Source: Fretibacterium sp. OH1220_COT-178
GTDB taxonomy: Bacteria; Synergistota; Synergistia; Synergistales; Aminobacteriaceae
Assembly (NCBI RefSeq): GCF_003860125.1
Contig: NZ_RQYL01000011.1
Coordinates: 1 to 64,000 of the forward strand
Direction of reading: 5' to 3'
Length of the DNA: 64,000 nucleotides
Below are positions 8,199-16,572 of this stretch, one piece after another (positions within the stretch are counted from its first letter, which is position 1; each line of letters starts with the position of its first letter). The position numbers and the translations under genes are program-made. Below the pieces are notes generated by a model. The model worked only from the letters and a program-made list of their open reading frames with translations, was not told the DNA's origin and made no database searches.

Positions 8199-9262
8199 GG
8201 CTGAGGGTGGAGAAGCGGCTCGATCCCTCCGCCTGGATCAACGCCGCCGTGTCGGTGCTGTCGGTGCTGCTGGCCTTTGGGGTGGGGGGTGTGCTCCTGC
8301 ACGTGCAGGGGGTATCGCCCATCGAGGCCTACAAGATGATCTTCGATTCGGCCTTCGGCAGTGCCTACGACCTGAGCGAGACGGTGGTGAAGGCGCTGCC
8401 CCTGGCGATGGTGTCGCTGGCGGCGATGCTCTGCTTCACGATGCTGATCTGGAACATCGGCGGGGAAGGGCAGGCCCTGATCGGCGCCCTGGCCGCTGCG
8501 GCCGTGGTGCGCTATTTTCCCATGGAAAACTCCCTTGCGATGCTGGCCTCGATGGCGGCCGCGGCCGCGGTCGCCGGCGGGACGTGGGCGGGGATCGCCG
8601 GCTTTCTCAAGGGACGCTGGAACGTCAACGAGATCATCTCGACCCTGATGCTGAACTATATCGCCATCAAACTGCTGGAGTACTTCGTCTACGGCCCATG
8701 GCGGGATCCCTCCTCCCTGGGGTTCCCCATGACGGCGCCCTTCATCGACTCCGCGCGCCTGCCGACGCTCTGGGGGACGCGCATCCACCTGGGGCTTTAC
8801 GCCGTTCTGGCCCTGACGGCGGTCATGTGGGTCCTGCTCCGCAGGAGCCGCTGGGGCTACGAGATCCGGGTGATGGGAAACAACGCCCGGGCGGCCCACT
8901 ACGCCGGGATGAACTACGAGCGGAGCGTGATCCTGGTCATGTTCGTCTCCGGGGCCATCGCGGGCTGTGCGGGGATGTGCGAGGTCTCGGGCCTTCAGGG
9001 GCGCCTGCAGGCCGGATTCACCGCCCAGTACGGCTACACGGCGATCATCGTCGCCTGGCTGTCCCGGCTCAATCCTCTGCTCAGCCTCCTCGTCGCCTTC
9101 CTGATGGGGGCGCTTCTCGTGGGGGGCGATGCGCTGCAGATCATGATGGGGCTGCCGGTGGCGACCGCCACCATTCTCCAGGGCCTGATCCTGTTCTTCG
9201 TGCTGGGGGGACAGTTCTTCTACAATTACCGTATTTCCTGGATCGATGGAGGTAAGAGCTGA
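8195..9262 (+). CDS. ABC transporter permease 1 (nucleoside/simple-sugar type)
   Basis: The protein has 355 aa of the BPD_transp_2 family and is strongly hydrophobic, with about eight to ten membrane helices. The EAYKMIFDSAFGS block near the N-terminus and VNEIISTLMLNYIA in the middle are typical of the first permease of BMP-type nucleoside transporters (YufP-like). Its ATG overlaps the ATPase stop, and its own stop overlaps the next ATG (TGATG), indicating strict co-translation. It forms the membrane channel with the next gene product. Substrate is inferred from family resemblance only. Confidence 0.85.
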   Translation: MRLRVEKRLDPSAWINAAVSVLSVLLAFGVGGVLLHVQGVSPIEAYKMIFDSAFGSAYDLSETVVKALPLAMVSLAAMLCFTMLIWNIGGEGQALIGALAAAAVVRYFPMENSLAMLASMAAAAAVAGGTWAGIAGFLKGRWNVNEIISTLMLNYIAIKLLEYFVYGPWRDPSSLGFPMTAPFIDSARLPTLWGTRIHLGLYAVLALTAVMWVLLRRSRWGYEIRVMGNNARAAHYAGMNYERSVILVMFVSGAIAGCAGMCEVSGLQGRLQAGFTAQYGYTAIIVAWLSRLNPLLSLLVAFLMGALLVGGDALQIMMGLPVATATILQGLILFFVLGGQFFYNYRISWIDGGKS

Positions 9263-10191
9263 TGGAGACCCTGGTTCCGATTTTGGCCGCCGCCGTCCGG
9301 AGCGGCACGCCGATTCTCTATGCCACGCTGGGCGAGATCCTGACGGAGAAGGGCGGGGTCATGAACCTGGGGCTCGAGGGAATCATGCTGATGGGGGCCC
9401 TGTCGGGGTTCGTGGTCACGTTCTCCACGGGAAATCCCTGGCTGGGCCTGGGGGCCGCCTTTGCGGTCGGGATGGGGCTGGGGCTGATCCACGCCTTCCT
9501 GACCGTGACCATGAAGGGCAATCAGGTGGTCTGCGGCCTGGCCATGACGATGTTCGGCTCGGGCGTCAGTGCGCTGATGGGCCGTGCGCACATCGGGGTG
9601 ACCATCGGCGGCCTGAACCCCGTTCCGATACCCGGCCTGTCGGACCTGCCGGTCCTCGGTCGGGTGCTCTTCTCGCAGGATGTGATGGTCTACGCCTCGC
9701 TCGTGCTGATGGCGCTGCTGTACTTCTTTTTCTCCGCGACGAGGCCGGGGATGAACCTGAGGGCGGTCGGCGACAACCCCAAGGCCGCGGACGCCATGGG
9801 GCTCTCCGTCGCCCGCGTCCGCTATCTCTACACTATTCTCGGTGCGGGGCTGGTGTCCCTGGGTGGGGCCTACATGTCGATCGTCTACAACAAATTCTGG
9901 GCGGAGGGCATGATCGCCGGACGGGGCTGGATTGCCGTGGCCATGGTCATCTTCGCGATCTGGAACCCCTTCCAGGCCGCCGTGGGCGCCTATCTCTTCG
10001 GGGGGGTCGAGGCCTTCCAGCTGAGGCTCCAGACGGCGGGCACCTCCATTCCCGCGCCGCTCCTGATGATGCTGCCCTACGTCATGACGATTCTGGTGCT
10101 GCTCTTCATCTCGATCGGGCGGGGGAGAAGCGTCGTCCTGGGGGCTCCGACGGCGTTGGGGGTGCCCTTCGACCGGGAGGAACGGGACTAG
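9262..10191 (+). CDS. ABC transporter permease 2 (nucleoside/simple-sugar type)
   Basis: The protein has 309 aa. The N-terminal ATLGEILTEKGGVMNLGLEG is the signature of the second permease of this family (YufQ-like), and ALMGRAHIGV and RAVGDNPKAADAMGLSV follow. There are about eight membrane helices. It is the last transport gene of the operon and ends 12 bp before the small membrane protein gene. Together with the ATPase and permease 1 it forms a full membrane complex but would need a substrate-binding lipoprotein encoded elsewhere. Confidence 0.85.
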   Translation: METLVPILAAAVRSGTPILYATLGEILTEKGGVMNLGLEGIMLMGALSGFVVTFSTGNPWLGLGAAFAVGMGLGLIHAFLTVTMKGNQVVCGLAMTMFGSGVSALMGRAHIGVTIGGLNPVPIPGLSDLPVLGRVLFSQDVMVYASLVLMALLYFFFSATRPGMNLRAVGDNPKAADAMGLSVARVRYLYTILGAGLVSLGGAYMSIVYNKFWAEGMIAGRGWIAVAMVIFAIWNPFQAAVGAYLFGGVEAFQLRLQTAGTSIPAPLLMMLPYVMTILVLLFISIGRGRSVVLGAPTALGVPFDREERD

Positions 10192-10203
10192 GAGGGGAGA
10201 AAT

Positions 10204-10665
10204 ATGGACGGGACGATTCGGGATCTGATGCCGCTGAGGGACGACGAGACGCCCCCCGCGCTCTTCCGGTGGGGGGGCATCGCGCTTGGCGTCGTCCTGG
10301 TGTCGGACGCGTTGCGGCGTTTTCTGATTCCCGCCTCCAGGCGGGATCTTTACGGTTTTCTGGTCTACCTCGTCCTGGGCGTCGCCTGCCTGGCCCTTGC
10401 GGGGTATCGGCGCGCCTTTGTGCTCGACGATCGGGGCCTGGTCCGCGAGACGACCGTCTGGGGGAGGAGCCGGCACCGCCTCCTCCTCTCCTGGGAGGAT
10501 ATGACGGGGATTCTCTGGGATCCGGAGGAGGGGGGCGGCACGGCCAGATTCGCCGCCGACGGCGTGGCGTGGCGCCTGCGGGTGCCCGAGAGGGGCGGCG
10601 ATTTGGCCGAATGGATCGCCCGAAGGCGGCCGGACCTGGGAAATTTCGGGCCTGCTGGGAGATGA
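10204..10665 (+). CDS. small membrane protein with PH-like tail, unknown function
   Basis: The protein has 153 aa. Two hydrophobic segments (about residues 20-38 and 48-68) form a helical hairpin. A beta-rich C-terminal part follows, starting FVLDDRGLVRETTVWG, which resembles the bacterial PH-like domains attached to membrane hairpins (YdbT/DUF304 type). I do not recognise a specific family. The gene lies between the ABC permease (12 bp) and the MoaD-like gene (7 bp), so it is transcribed with both. A role in either function is unproven. Confidence 0.6.
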   Translation: MDGTIRDLMPLRDDETPPALFRWGGIALGVVLVSDALRRFLIPASRRDLYGFLVYLVLGVACLALAGYRRAFVLDDRGLVRETTVWGRSRHRLLLSWEDMTGILWDPEEGGGTARFAADGVAWRLRVPERGGDLAEWIARRRPDLGNFGPAGR

Positions 10666-10672
10666 CGAATTC

Positions 10673-10945
10673 ATGGTGAAGGTCTTGCTGTTTGGAGAGC
10701 TGAAGCGCCTGGCGGCGAGCTCGGAGGTTTTTCTGGAGGTTCGGGAGACCAATGTGCTGAACGCCCTGGTCGACCTTTCCGCCCGCTACGGGGGGCGTTT
10801 TCGTGAGATCGTCCTCGGGGATGGCGACGAGAGGGCGATCGTCCTGGTGAACGGGGCTCCCGTTCGTTTTGGGGTCATGGAAAAGCGATTGAACGACGGC
10901 GATGTCCTGAGCCTGATGCCGCTCTGCGAGGAGGGGCCGGAATGA
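10673..10945 (+). CDS. MoaD/ThiS-like beta-grasp protein without C-terminal Gly-Gly
   Basis: The protein has 90 aa. The pattern VKVLLFGELKRLAAS, IVLVNGAPVRFG and LNDGDVLSLMPL follows MoaD/ThiS sulfur carriers closely up to the last strand. In working sulfur carriers this strand is followed by a C-terminal Gly-Gly that is adenylated and thiocarboxylated. Here the chain instead ends CEEGPE. The tail lies in the 4-bp overlap (ATGA) with the YibE/F gene. It may have lost sulfur transfer and serve as a binding module, or be processed. No molybdopterin or thiamine genes lie nearby. Confidence 0.7.
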   Translation: MVKVLLFGELKRLAASSEVFLEVRETNVLNALVDLSARYGGRFREIVLGDGDERAIVLVNGAPVRFGVMEKRLNDGDVLSLMPLCEEGPE

Positions 10946-12144
10946 GCCTGCCCCGCTGCAGAAGGTTTTTGCTGCGTCTCGCCGCGGTCTTCGTCTTCGT
11001 GTTCGCGGTCTATCATGCGGCGGATCTTTGGACGCTCCGTTCCTGGAACGATGAGGACTCCCTGATTGTGGAAGTGCTGGAGATGGGGACCGAACGGCTC
11101 CGGCCGACGGCCGTTTCGAAGGACGAGGAGGCCGAGGAGGAGTCGTTTCCGGCCCTGGATCGGCCTCTGAAGGTGCTCGTTCTGACGGGGAAGCAAAAGG
11201 GGCGCGCCTTCAACATCGTCGTGACCCGGCTTGCGGGCAGCGGCGTCGACCTGCTCCCGAACCGGCGCTATCTCCTGATGGAGGACGTCTTCGAGGACGG
11301 CGGCAAGCAATATTCCATTGCGGACTCCTATCGCATTCCCTCGGTCCTCGCCTTCGTGGCGTTCGTCTCCGCACTGCTGCTGCTTTTCGCGGGGTGGGAT
11401 GGGCTTCGTGCCCTGCTGGGACTGGGCATCTCGGTCGTCTGCCTGCTCTGGGGGCTGGTCCCTCTGATCGCTTCGGGCTGGCCTCCCATCCCGCTGGCCT
11501 TCTCCGCCGTGCTCGCCATCTCGACCGTGACGGTGATCTGCGTCGTCAAACGGCACCGTTACCGCTCCGCGGCGCTCCTGGGCAGCCTGGGAGGCGTGGG
11601 GGGAGGATTTCTCCTGGGCGTGTCGATGGTCTTCGTCTGGCAGCTCAGCGGCCTGGCCGGCGAGGGTGCGGCGCTGCTGGCCTCCACGCATCCCGACATC
11701 GACATCCGCGGAATCCTGTTGGCCTCGCTTCTGATCGGGGCTATCGGGGCGGTGCTCGATGTGGGGATCTCCATCACGGCCTCGATGGCGGAGCTGGTGG
11801 ATTACGACCCGGACATTCCCCTGAAGCGGCTCTGGGTCGCCGGTATGAATGTCGGGGGCGAGGTGCTGGGGAGCATGATCAATACCCTGATCCTGGCCTA
11901 TCTGGGGGTCTCCTTGCCGATGACGGTGCTCATCAGCAGCGCCGGAGCGGACGTCAAGGGGCTGCTGAACGACCCGTACATCGGCCAGGAGATCGTACAG
12001 AGCCTCGCCGGGACGGCCGGTCTCCTGCTGACGATTCCCATGACCGCCCTGTTCTTCGTCCTGCAGGAGGGCTGGGAACGCCGGCGCCAGGTCCGGAACG
12101 ATCAGGAGTTCGTACCCGAGGAGGACGGGGAGGAGGGCGCATAG
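10942..12144 (+). CDS. YibE/F-like membrane protein
   Basis: The protein has 400 aa. One N-terminal membrane helix is followed by an extracytoplasmic beta-rich segment (about residues 35-125), then about seven helices. DYDPDIPLKRLWVAGMNVGG and MTALFFVLQE match the YibE/F family, found in many anaerobes and lactic bacteria. The function is not established; transport has been proposed in the literature. Its start overlaps the MoaD-like gene (ATGA) and Ppx/GppA follows 4 bp later, so the three are one transcript. Confidence 0.8.
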   Translation: MSLPRCRRFLLRLAAVFVFVFAVYHAADLWTLRSWNDEDSLIVEVLEMGTERLRPTAVSKDEEAEEESFPALDRPLKVLVLTGKQKGRAFNIVVTRLAGSGVDLLPNRRYLLMEDVFEDGGKQYSIADSYRIPSVLAFVAFVSALLLLFAGWDGLRALLGLGISVVCLLWGLVPLIASGWPPIPLAFSAVLAISTVTVICVVKRHRYRSAALLGSLGGVGGGFLLGVSMVFVWQLSGLAGEGAALLASTHPDIDIRGILLASLLIGAIGAVLDVGISITASMAELVDYDPDIPLKRLWVAGMNVGGEVLGSMINTLILAYLGVSLPMTVLISSAGADVKGLLNDPYIGQEIVQSLAGTAGLLLTIPMTALFFVLQEGWERRRQVRNDQEFVPEEDGEEGA

Positions 12145-12148
12145 GACG

Positions 12149-13084
12149 ATGGGCGAGGTCAAGGCCGTCATAGACATCGGGAGCAACTCCATCAAGCTGC
12201 GCGTCGGCCGCTTCCGGAGGGGGCGGATCGAGGTGTTGCTGGACTCGACCGAGGTCGTTCGTCTGGGGCGCGGGCTCGAGGGCGGACGTCTGCGGGAGGA
12301 GACGCTTCGGAACGGCGTCCGCGTCGTCGAGGAGATGGTCCGTCGTGCCCGGGACCGGGGGGCCGATCCGCGTCTCGTTGGAACAATGGCCCTTCGCATT
12401 GCGGAGAACGCTCAGGACTTCCTGGACGCCATTCTCGATCGCACGGGATTGGAGGCGACGGTGCTCTCCGGGGAGGAGGAGGCCCGGCTCGCATGGAAGG
12501 GGGCCGTGGCCGGGCGCGATTGCGGCGGGGCGTTTGCGGTGTTCGACACGGGGGGCGGAAGCACGGAGTTCATCTTTGGCTCGAGCTCCGGCATAGAACG
12601 TTCCGAAAGCGTTGCGGTGGGGGCGGTGAGCCTCTCCGAGCGTTTTTTTGCGGAGGATCCCGTTTCGGAGGCGTCGCTGCACGAGGCTTTGGGTTATGTC
12701 CGCGATCTGTTTTTTTGCAGTAAAATAGAATGGGGCAGGTCGTTGGTCTCTCCGACGGTCATCGGACTGGGAGGCGGTCTGGTGGCCATGGCCTCAGTCC
12801 GATTGGGGCGTCCGGTCTTCGTGCCGCTGAGGCTCGACGGCATGAGATTGTCCCGGGAGAATGTGGAGGAACAGGTGCGACGCTATGCGGGCTGTACGCT
12901 CGACGAGCGGCGGCGCATCGTGGGGTTGCCGGCGAGCCGGGCCGACCTGGTCCTGGGCAGCGCCTGCATCGTGCGGTGCGCGATGGAGGCGCTGCATGTC
13001 GATTCCCTCATCGTCGGTATCAACGGGCTTCGACATGGGCTCCTGGTGGAGCTGTTCGAGGCGGACGGTTTTGTCCTGCGATAG
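12149..13084 (+). CDS. Ppx/GppA family phosphatase
   Basis: The protein has 311 aa. It has the ASKHA-fold motifs of exopolyphosphatase/pppGpp phosphohydrolase: AVIDIGSNSIKLRVG at the N-terminus and FDTGGGSTEFIFG in the middle, with IGLGGGLVAMASV in the second half. The length matches short-form Ppx proteins lacking the C-terminal HD domain. It would hydrolyse polyphosphate or the pentaphosphate alarmone; the two cannot be separated by eye. It starts 4 bp after the YibE/F gene. Confidence 0.85.
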   Translation: MGEVKAVIDIGSNSIKLRVGRFRRGRIEVLLDSTEVVRLGRGLEGGRLREETLRNGVRVVEEMVRRARDRGADPRLVGTMALRIAENAQDFLDAILDRTGLEATVLSGEEEARLAWKGAVAGRDCGGAFAVFDTGGGSTEFIFGSSSGIERSESVAVGAVSLSERFFAEDPVSEASLHEALGYVRDLFFCSKIEWGRSLVSPTVIGLGGGLVAMASVRLGRPVFVPLRLDGMRLSRENVEEQVRRYAGCTLDERRRIVGLPASRADLVLGSACIVRCAMEALHVDSLIVGINGLRHGLLVELFEADGFVLR

Positions 13085-13143
13085 GAACGTGAGCGCGATC
13101 GGGCCCTTGGGCCCATGACGTCGTCTTTCGAGGAGGAGGGGAC

Positions 13144-13824
13144 ATGGTGAGTCTGCGGAAGCTCTTGAGCGCGGTTCTGATTGTTGTCGTTGCGGTGCTT
13201 CTGGCCGTTCCCGCTTCGGCGTCTTCTCCGAAGCGGCTGATCGAGGACTCCGTCGAGGTCCTCAGGGAAATGGTCAAGCAGGACGATGCCCGGAGTATGG
13301 CCGACGTGCTGAAGGGGGCCCATGCCGTCGCCTTCGTTCCCTCTCTGGTCAAGGCCGGATTTGTCCTGGGAGGCCAGTACGGCGAGGGGCTGATCCTGCG
13401 GAGGGAGAAGGGCAAATGGTACGGCCCGAGCTTCTACAACCTGGGAGGCGGTTCCCTGGGGCTCCAGATCGGGGCTCAGAAGATCTCCCTGGTCCTCGTC
13501 GTGACGAACGAGAAGGGGGTGGAGGCCTTTTTGCGCAGCAAGACGAAGCTGGGCGGGGACGTGGCTGTGGCCGCAGGACCGGTGGGGCGCCGCGCCGAGG
13601 CCGCGACGGACGCCCAGATGAAGGCCTCCATTTACAGCTATTCCATGACGCAGGGGTTGTTTGCCGGTGTCTCGCTGGAGGGGTCCGTGATCAGCATCAG
13701 CGTCAAGCGCAACGAGGAGTACTGGAAAAAGAAGATCAGCGCGTCCGAGGCCCTGAAGGGCCGGGCGAGCGACAAGCGAATCCAGCCCCTCGTCAGGGAG
13801 CTGGACCGTTTGATCGGAAAATAG
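13144..13824 (+). CDS. exported SYLF-domain (Ysc84-like) lipid-binding protein
   Basis: The protein has 226 aa. A signal peptide (about residues 1-27, ending PASAS) precedes a SYLF domain. That domain has AVAFVPSLVKAGFVLGGQYG, YGPSFYNLGGGSLGLQIG and SYSMTQGLFAGVSLEGS, the family hallmarks. SYLF domains bind phosphoinositide-type or other anionic lipids. Bacterial members are mostly uncharacterised envelope proteins. A good RBS (GGAGGAGG) precedes the ATG. It follows Ppx/GppA by 59 bp and may be in the same transcript. A GC-rich hairpin lies just after the stop (about 13826-13849) without a T-run. Confidence 0.85.
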   Translation: MVSLRKLLSAVLIVVVAVLLAVPASASSPKRLIEDSVEVLREMVKQDDARSMADVLKGAHAVAFVPSLVKAGFVLGGQYGEGLILRREKGKWYGPSFYNLGGGSLGLQIGAQKISLVLVVTNEKGVEAFLRSKTKLGGDVAVAAGPVGRRAEAATDAQMKASIYSYSMTQGLFAGVSLEGSVISISVKRNEEYWKKKISASEALKGRASDKRIQPLVRELDRLIGK

Positions 13825-13980
13825 CCTCCGCTCCGGCGGCGGAGGGGCGTCGGTATTGGCGAAGCGCTTCACCGGTTCCGGGCATCGACGAAAAGCCGTC
13901 CATGGAGGGAGACGACCGTTCACCCAGAGGACGGCCGCGGAACGAGCGGCTTTCAGCGGGGTCGGCAAGGAGGAGAAAGT

Positions 13981-14901
13981 GTGAAAGCTCTGATACCGTC
14001 CTTTCAGGAGCGCGTGCTCTTCGACAATCTCCTGAGTGGGGTGTGTTTTCTGAACCAGGCTCGCCAGATCACCTACTGGAACGAGGCGGCCGAATATTTT
14101 CTGGGCTATCGCGCCGAGGACGTCATGGGAAAGCCCTGCGCCGACTGGGTCAGCGGAATGGCCCTGAACCTCGCCTCCTTTTGCGAGCAGAGCTGTGTCC
14201 TGAAGGGGTGCGTCCCCGAGGCCATGAACTCCCGGCAGTTCTCCGTGGTGACGAATCTGCGGCACAAGGAGGGCTACTGGATTCCCCTCGAGCTGAGCTG
14301 CTTCCCCCTGCTGGACCGGAGGGGCAAGGTGATCGGCGCGGCCCTGGTCTTTGGTCAGACCCGGGAGGCCAGGGAGCTCGAGAGCCGGCTTTCGGAGCTC
14401 AGTCAGATCGCGTACTGCGACGCGCTGACGAACATCCCCAACCGTCGCTATCTCGAGGAGCGGCTTCAGGAGGCCCTCAAGCTGTGGGAGGAGGAGCGGC
14501 GGAGCTTCATCGGCGCCATGGGCGACATCGACTTTTTCAAGAACGTCAACGATTCCTACGGTCACGACGTGGGCGACCAGGTGCTCAAGGAGGTGGCCTG
14601 TGTCCTCTCCCGGAAGCTCCGTTCGTCGGACGTGGTGGGGCGCTGGGGGGGCGAGGAGTTCCTGATCCTGCTGAACAACATCTCGGCCGATAACCTGGTG
14701 CGCCGGCTGGACCGCCTTCGGGAGTCCGTCAGTGCCACCGTGATTCAGTCGGGGATGGTGGAGGTGCACGTGACCATGTCCTTCGGAGCCACCGAGCCCC
14801 GCAAGGGGGAGACCTCGGCGTCCCTGCTCTCCCGGATGGACGACTGCCTCTACCGGAGCAAGCGCGAGGGGCGGAACCGGGTCACGTTCGAACCGGCCTG
14901 A
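13981..14901 (+). CDS. PAS-GGDEF diguanylate cyclase
   Basis: The protein has 306 aa and is soluble. A PAS domain (about residues 10-125, LSGVCFLNQARQITYWNEAA at its start) and a short coiled linker lead to a GGDEF domain. The active site is GGEEF at 223-227. The product-inhibition I-site RxxD is present as RSSD at 214-217, five residues upstream. It should make cyclic di-GMP in response to a signal bound by the PAS domain. The PAS segment holds several Cys (in SFCEQSCVLKGC), so redox or metal sensing is possible. The start is GTG at 13981 with GGAGGAGAAA before it. The 157-bp gap upstream holds a hairpin and no gene. Confidence 0.9.
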   Translation: MKALIPSFQERVLFDNLLSGVCFLNQARQITYWNEAAEYFLGYRAEDVMGKPCADWVSGMALNLASFCEQSCVLKGCVPEAMNSRQFSVVTNLRHKEGYWIPLELSCFPLLDRRGKVIGAALVFGQTREARELESRLSELSQIAYCDALTNIPNRRYLEERLQEALKLWEEERRSFIGAMGDIDFFKNVNDSYGHDVGDQVLKEVACVLSRKLRSSDVVGRWGGEEFLILLNNISADNLVRRLDRLRESVSATVIQSGMVEVHVTMSFGATEPRKGETSASLLSRMDDCLYRSKREGRNRVTFEPA

Positions 14902-14966
14902 TCCGCGCCGCCCGAAGGTACGGGCCGCCCGGCGGCCTTGGACTCGGATTGTTGGGAGGGATACCC

Positions 14967-15539
14967 ATGAACGCAGGAAGACTGGGAAAGCGTCTCGTTC
15001 TGGCGGGCTTGTTGGCGCTGCTGCTGGGGTCGTCGGCCCTTGCCGCCGCGAAGTCGAGTTTTCTCCACCTCGCGCACTTCGGGACGGTCGCCCAGGTGCG
15101 GGCGGCCCTGGACCGGGGAGCGAACGTCAACATCCGCCGGGACAACGGTTCCACGCCTTTGGTGGAGTCCGTTTTCAACAAGAACATCGGCGTGTTTCCC
15201 CTTCTGATCGAGCGGGGGGCGGACATTCACGCCAGGGACAGGGACGGCGCCACGCCTCTGATGATCGTGGCCCTGTACGGCAAGGACCTCCTGAATCAGC
15301 TCCGCATGCTGCTGGATGCCGGCGCCGACGTGAACGCTCGGTCCGACGACGGCCGGACGGCGCTGATCTACCTCTGCATGACCTCCCTGATCCACCCCCA
15401 TCCCGCCCGGGCCGTCGAACTGCTGCTGGACGCCGGGGCGGACCCCTCCATCGCCGACGACTCGGGGAGGACGGCCCTGGATTACGCCCTGCGCAACCGG
15501 GGGCTGATGGACGAGCCGGTGGTCGAGCGCCTGAGGTGA
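14967..15539 (+). CDS. exported ankyrin-repeat protein
   Basis: The protein has 190 aa. The signal peptide (residues 1-29, ending SSALAA-A) is followed by about four ankyrin repeats. Repeat signatures include ALDRGANVN, LIERGADIHARDRDGATPLM, LLDAGADVNARSDDGRTAL and LLDAGADPSIADDSGRTALD. Such repeats bind partner proteins; the protein should be periplasmic. The ATG at 14967 is chosen because GGGAGGG lies just upstream and the signal peptide starts there. It is the last plus-strand gene before the convergent encapsulin locus. Confidence 0.85.
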   Translation: MNAGRLGKRLVLAGLLALLLGSSALAAAKSSFLHLAHFGTVAQVRAALDRGANVNIRRDNGSTPLVESVFNKNIGVFPLLIERGADIHARDRDGATPLMIVALYGKDLLNQLRMLLDAGADVNARSDDGRTALIYLCMTSLIHPHPARAVELLLDAGADPSIADDSGRTALDYALRNRGLMDEPVVERLR

Positions 15540-15641
15540 CCGATGTGGCGCCGGGGGAGCCGCGACTTCGGCGGCGGGGGGAGCCTTGGAACGGCATTGC
15601 CCCCGCTCCGCTGGCGGGTTTGAAAAAGCCATGAGAGACAT

Positions 15642-15691
15642 GACGAGCCCCATGCCCCAGGTCGTAGGCCGACGCGGGCATGGGGCTTGTC
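15642..15691. terminator. convergent inverted repeat, probable terminator
   Basis: A 16-bp stem (15642-15657 GACGAGCCCCATGCCC with 15676-15691 GGGCATGGGGCTTGTC, one G-T pair) lies in the gap between the ankyrin gene and the encapsulin gene, which point at each other. No clear T-run follows on the plus strand; a short one follows after some bases on the minus strand. A bidirectional terminator is the simplest reading. Confidence 0.6.
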
Positions 15692-15710
15692 GAAGAGCGA
15701 GACGACCGTA

Positions 15711-16535
15711 TTATTTCCCCGCCTGATAGACCGCCACCGCGTCGGGATACTTGATTCGGGGAAGAGCCGTCTCCAGAATACGGAGGTGATGGTTCAGCTC
15801 AACCTGCTCCGTGTAGGCCACGGAGATGTCCTGGCCGACCAGCAGATCCATGAATTGAGGCTGGGCGCAGAGCAGCGCGGCCGTTCCGGGCTGCAGTACC
15901 GCAGCCTGGAAGATACGCCCGTCGAGCAGTTTCTGGATGCGCTCGATCTCCATCAGCCCCGTACCCGGCTGGATGCGGTGGAGCTGTACGAAGAGGTCCG
16001 GACTCACGACCAGCGTGTGCCGGCCCATGCGCCCTTTCTGCTGCAGCGCGGAGATGCCGGATACGATGTCCATGAACGCCTCCTCGCCGTTCCCCCAATC
16101 GCCCCGTTTGAGGGTATTGACCCCGCGGGCGGAAAGCAGGCCGTCGATGCCCAGGGACTTGTTGCCGTAGAAGACCATGTGGTCCTCCCGTCGGCAGAAG
16201 GCCTGTGCGGCTACGAGCGCCGGAGCGAGGTCGAGCGGCTGCCCCTCCCTTTCGGCCACCTCGATGTCGCGCCACAAAAGCCAAAAATCCTCGGAGAGCT
16301 GGGGGACTTCGACGAAGGTGCGCTTGGGCGAGAAGGTGAAGCCGTTTTCGGTTTTTTCCTCCCGGACGGGGCCGTCCGTCGGGGCGACCTGAACTCCGGG
16401 GCCGAGCGGGCCGTGCAGGGGCAGAAAGCGCCGGGCGGTGAGAAATTCCTTTGCCGTCTCGACAACCGTCTCGTCCAGTCGTCTCCAGATTTCTATGGGA
16501 AGGGGAGAGGCGGCTCTCCCAAGATAATCTTCCAT
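15711..16535 (-). CDS. family 1 encapsulin shell protein
   Basis: The protein has 274 aa. It matches linocin M18-type encapsulins: MEDYLGRAASPLPIEIW at the N-terminus, ARRFLPLHGPLGPGVQ, and the E-loop and A-domain blocks. These proteins have the HK97 phage capsid fold and self-assemble into a protein nanocompartment. The start at 16535 is preceded by a strong RBS (AAGGAGGT); the upstream in-frame sequence belongs to the cargo gene region. The cargo gene lies directly upstream (37 bp) and ends in a targeting peptide that binds the shell interior. Together they should form an iron-storage compartment in the cytoplasm. No phage genes are present nearby. Confidence 0.92.
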   Translation of the reverse strand: MEDYLGRAASPLPIEIWRRLDETVVETAKEFLTARRFLPLHGPLGPGVQVAPTDGPVREEKTENGFTFSPKRTFVEVPQLSEDFWLLWRDIEVAEREGQPLDLAPALVAAQAFCRREDHMVFYGNKSLGIDGLLSARGVNTLKRGDWGNGEEAFMDIVSGISALQQKGRMGRHTLVVSPDLFVQLHRIQPGTGLMEIERIQKLLDGRIFQAAVLQPGTAALLCAQPQFMDLLVGQDISVAYTEQVELNHHLRILETALPRIKYPDAVAVYQAGK

Positions 16536-16572
16536 TTTGTCTACCTCCTTATTTTTAAGCCGGAGATGAGGG

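Noticed and set aside
12883-14769. A 628-codon minus-strand frame opposite the SYLF and GGDEF genes
   Set aside because: It lies antisense to clear genes, has no motif, and its composition follows from the codon bias of the other strand.
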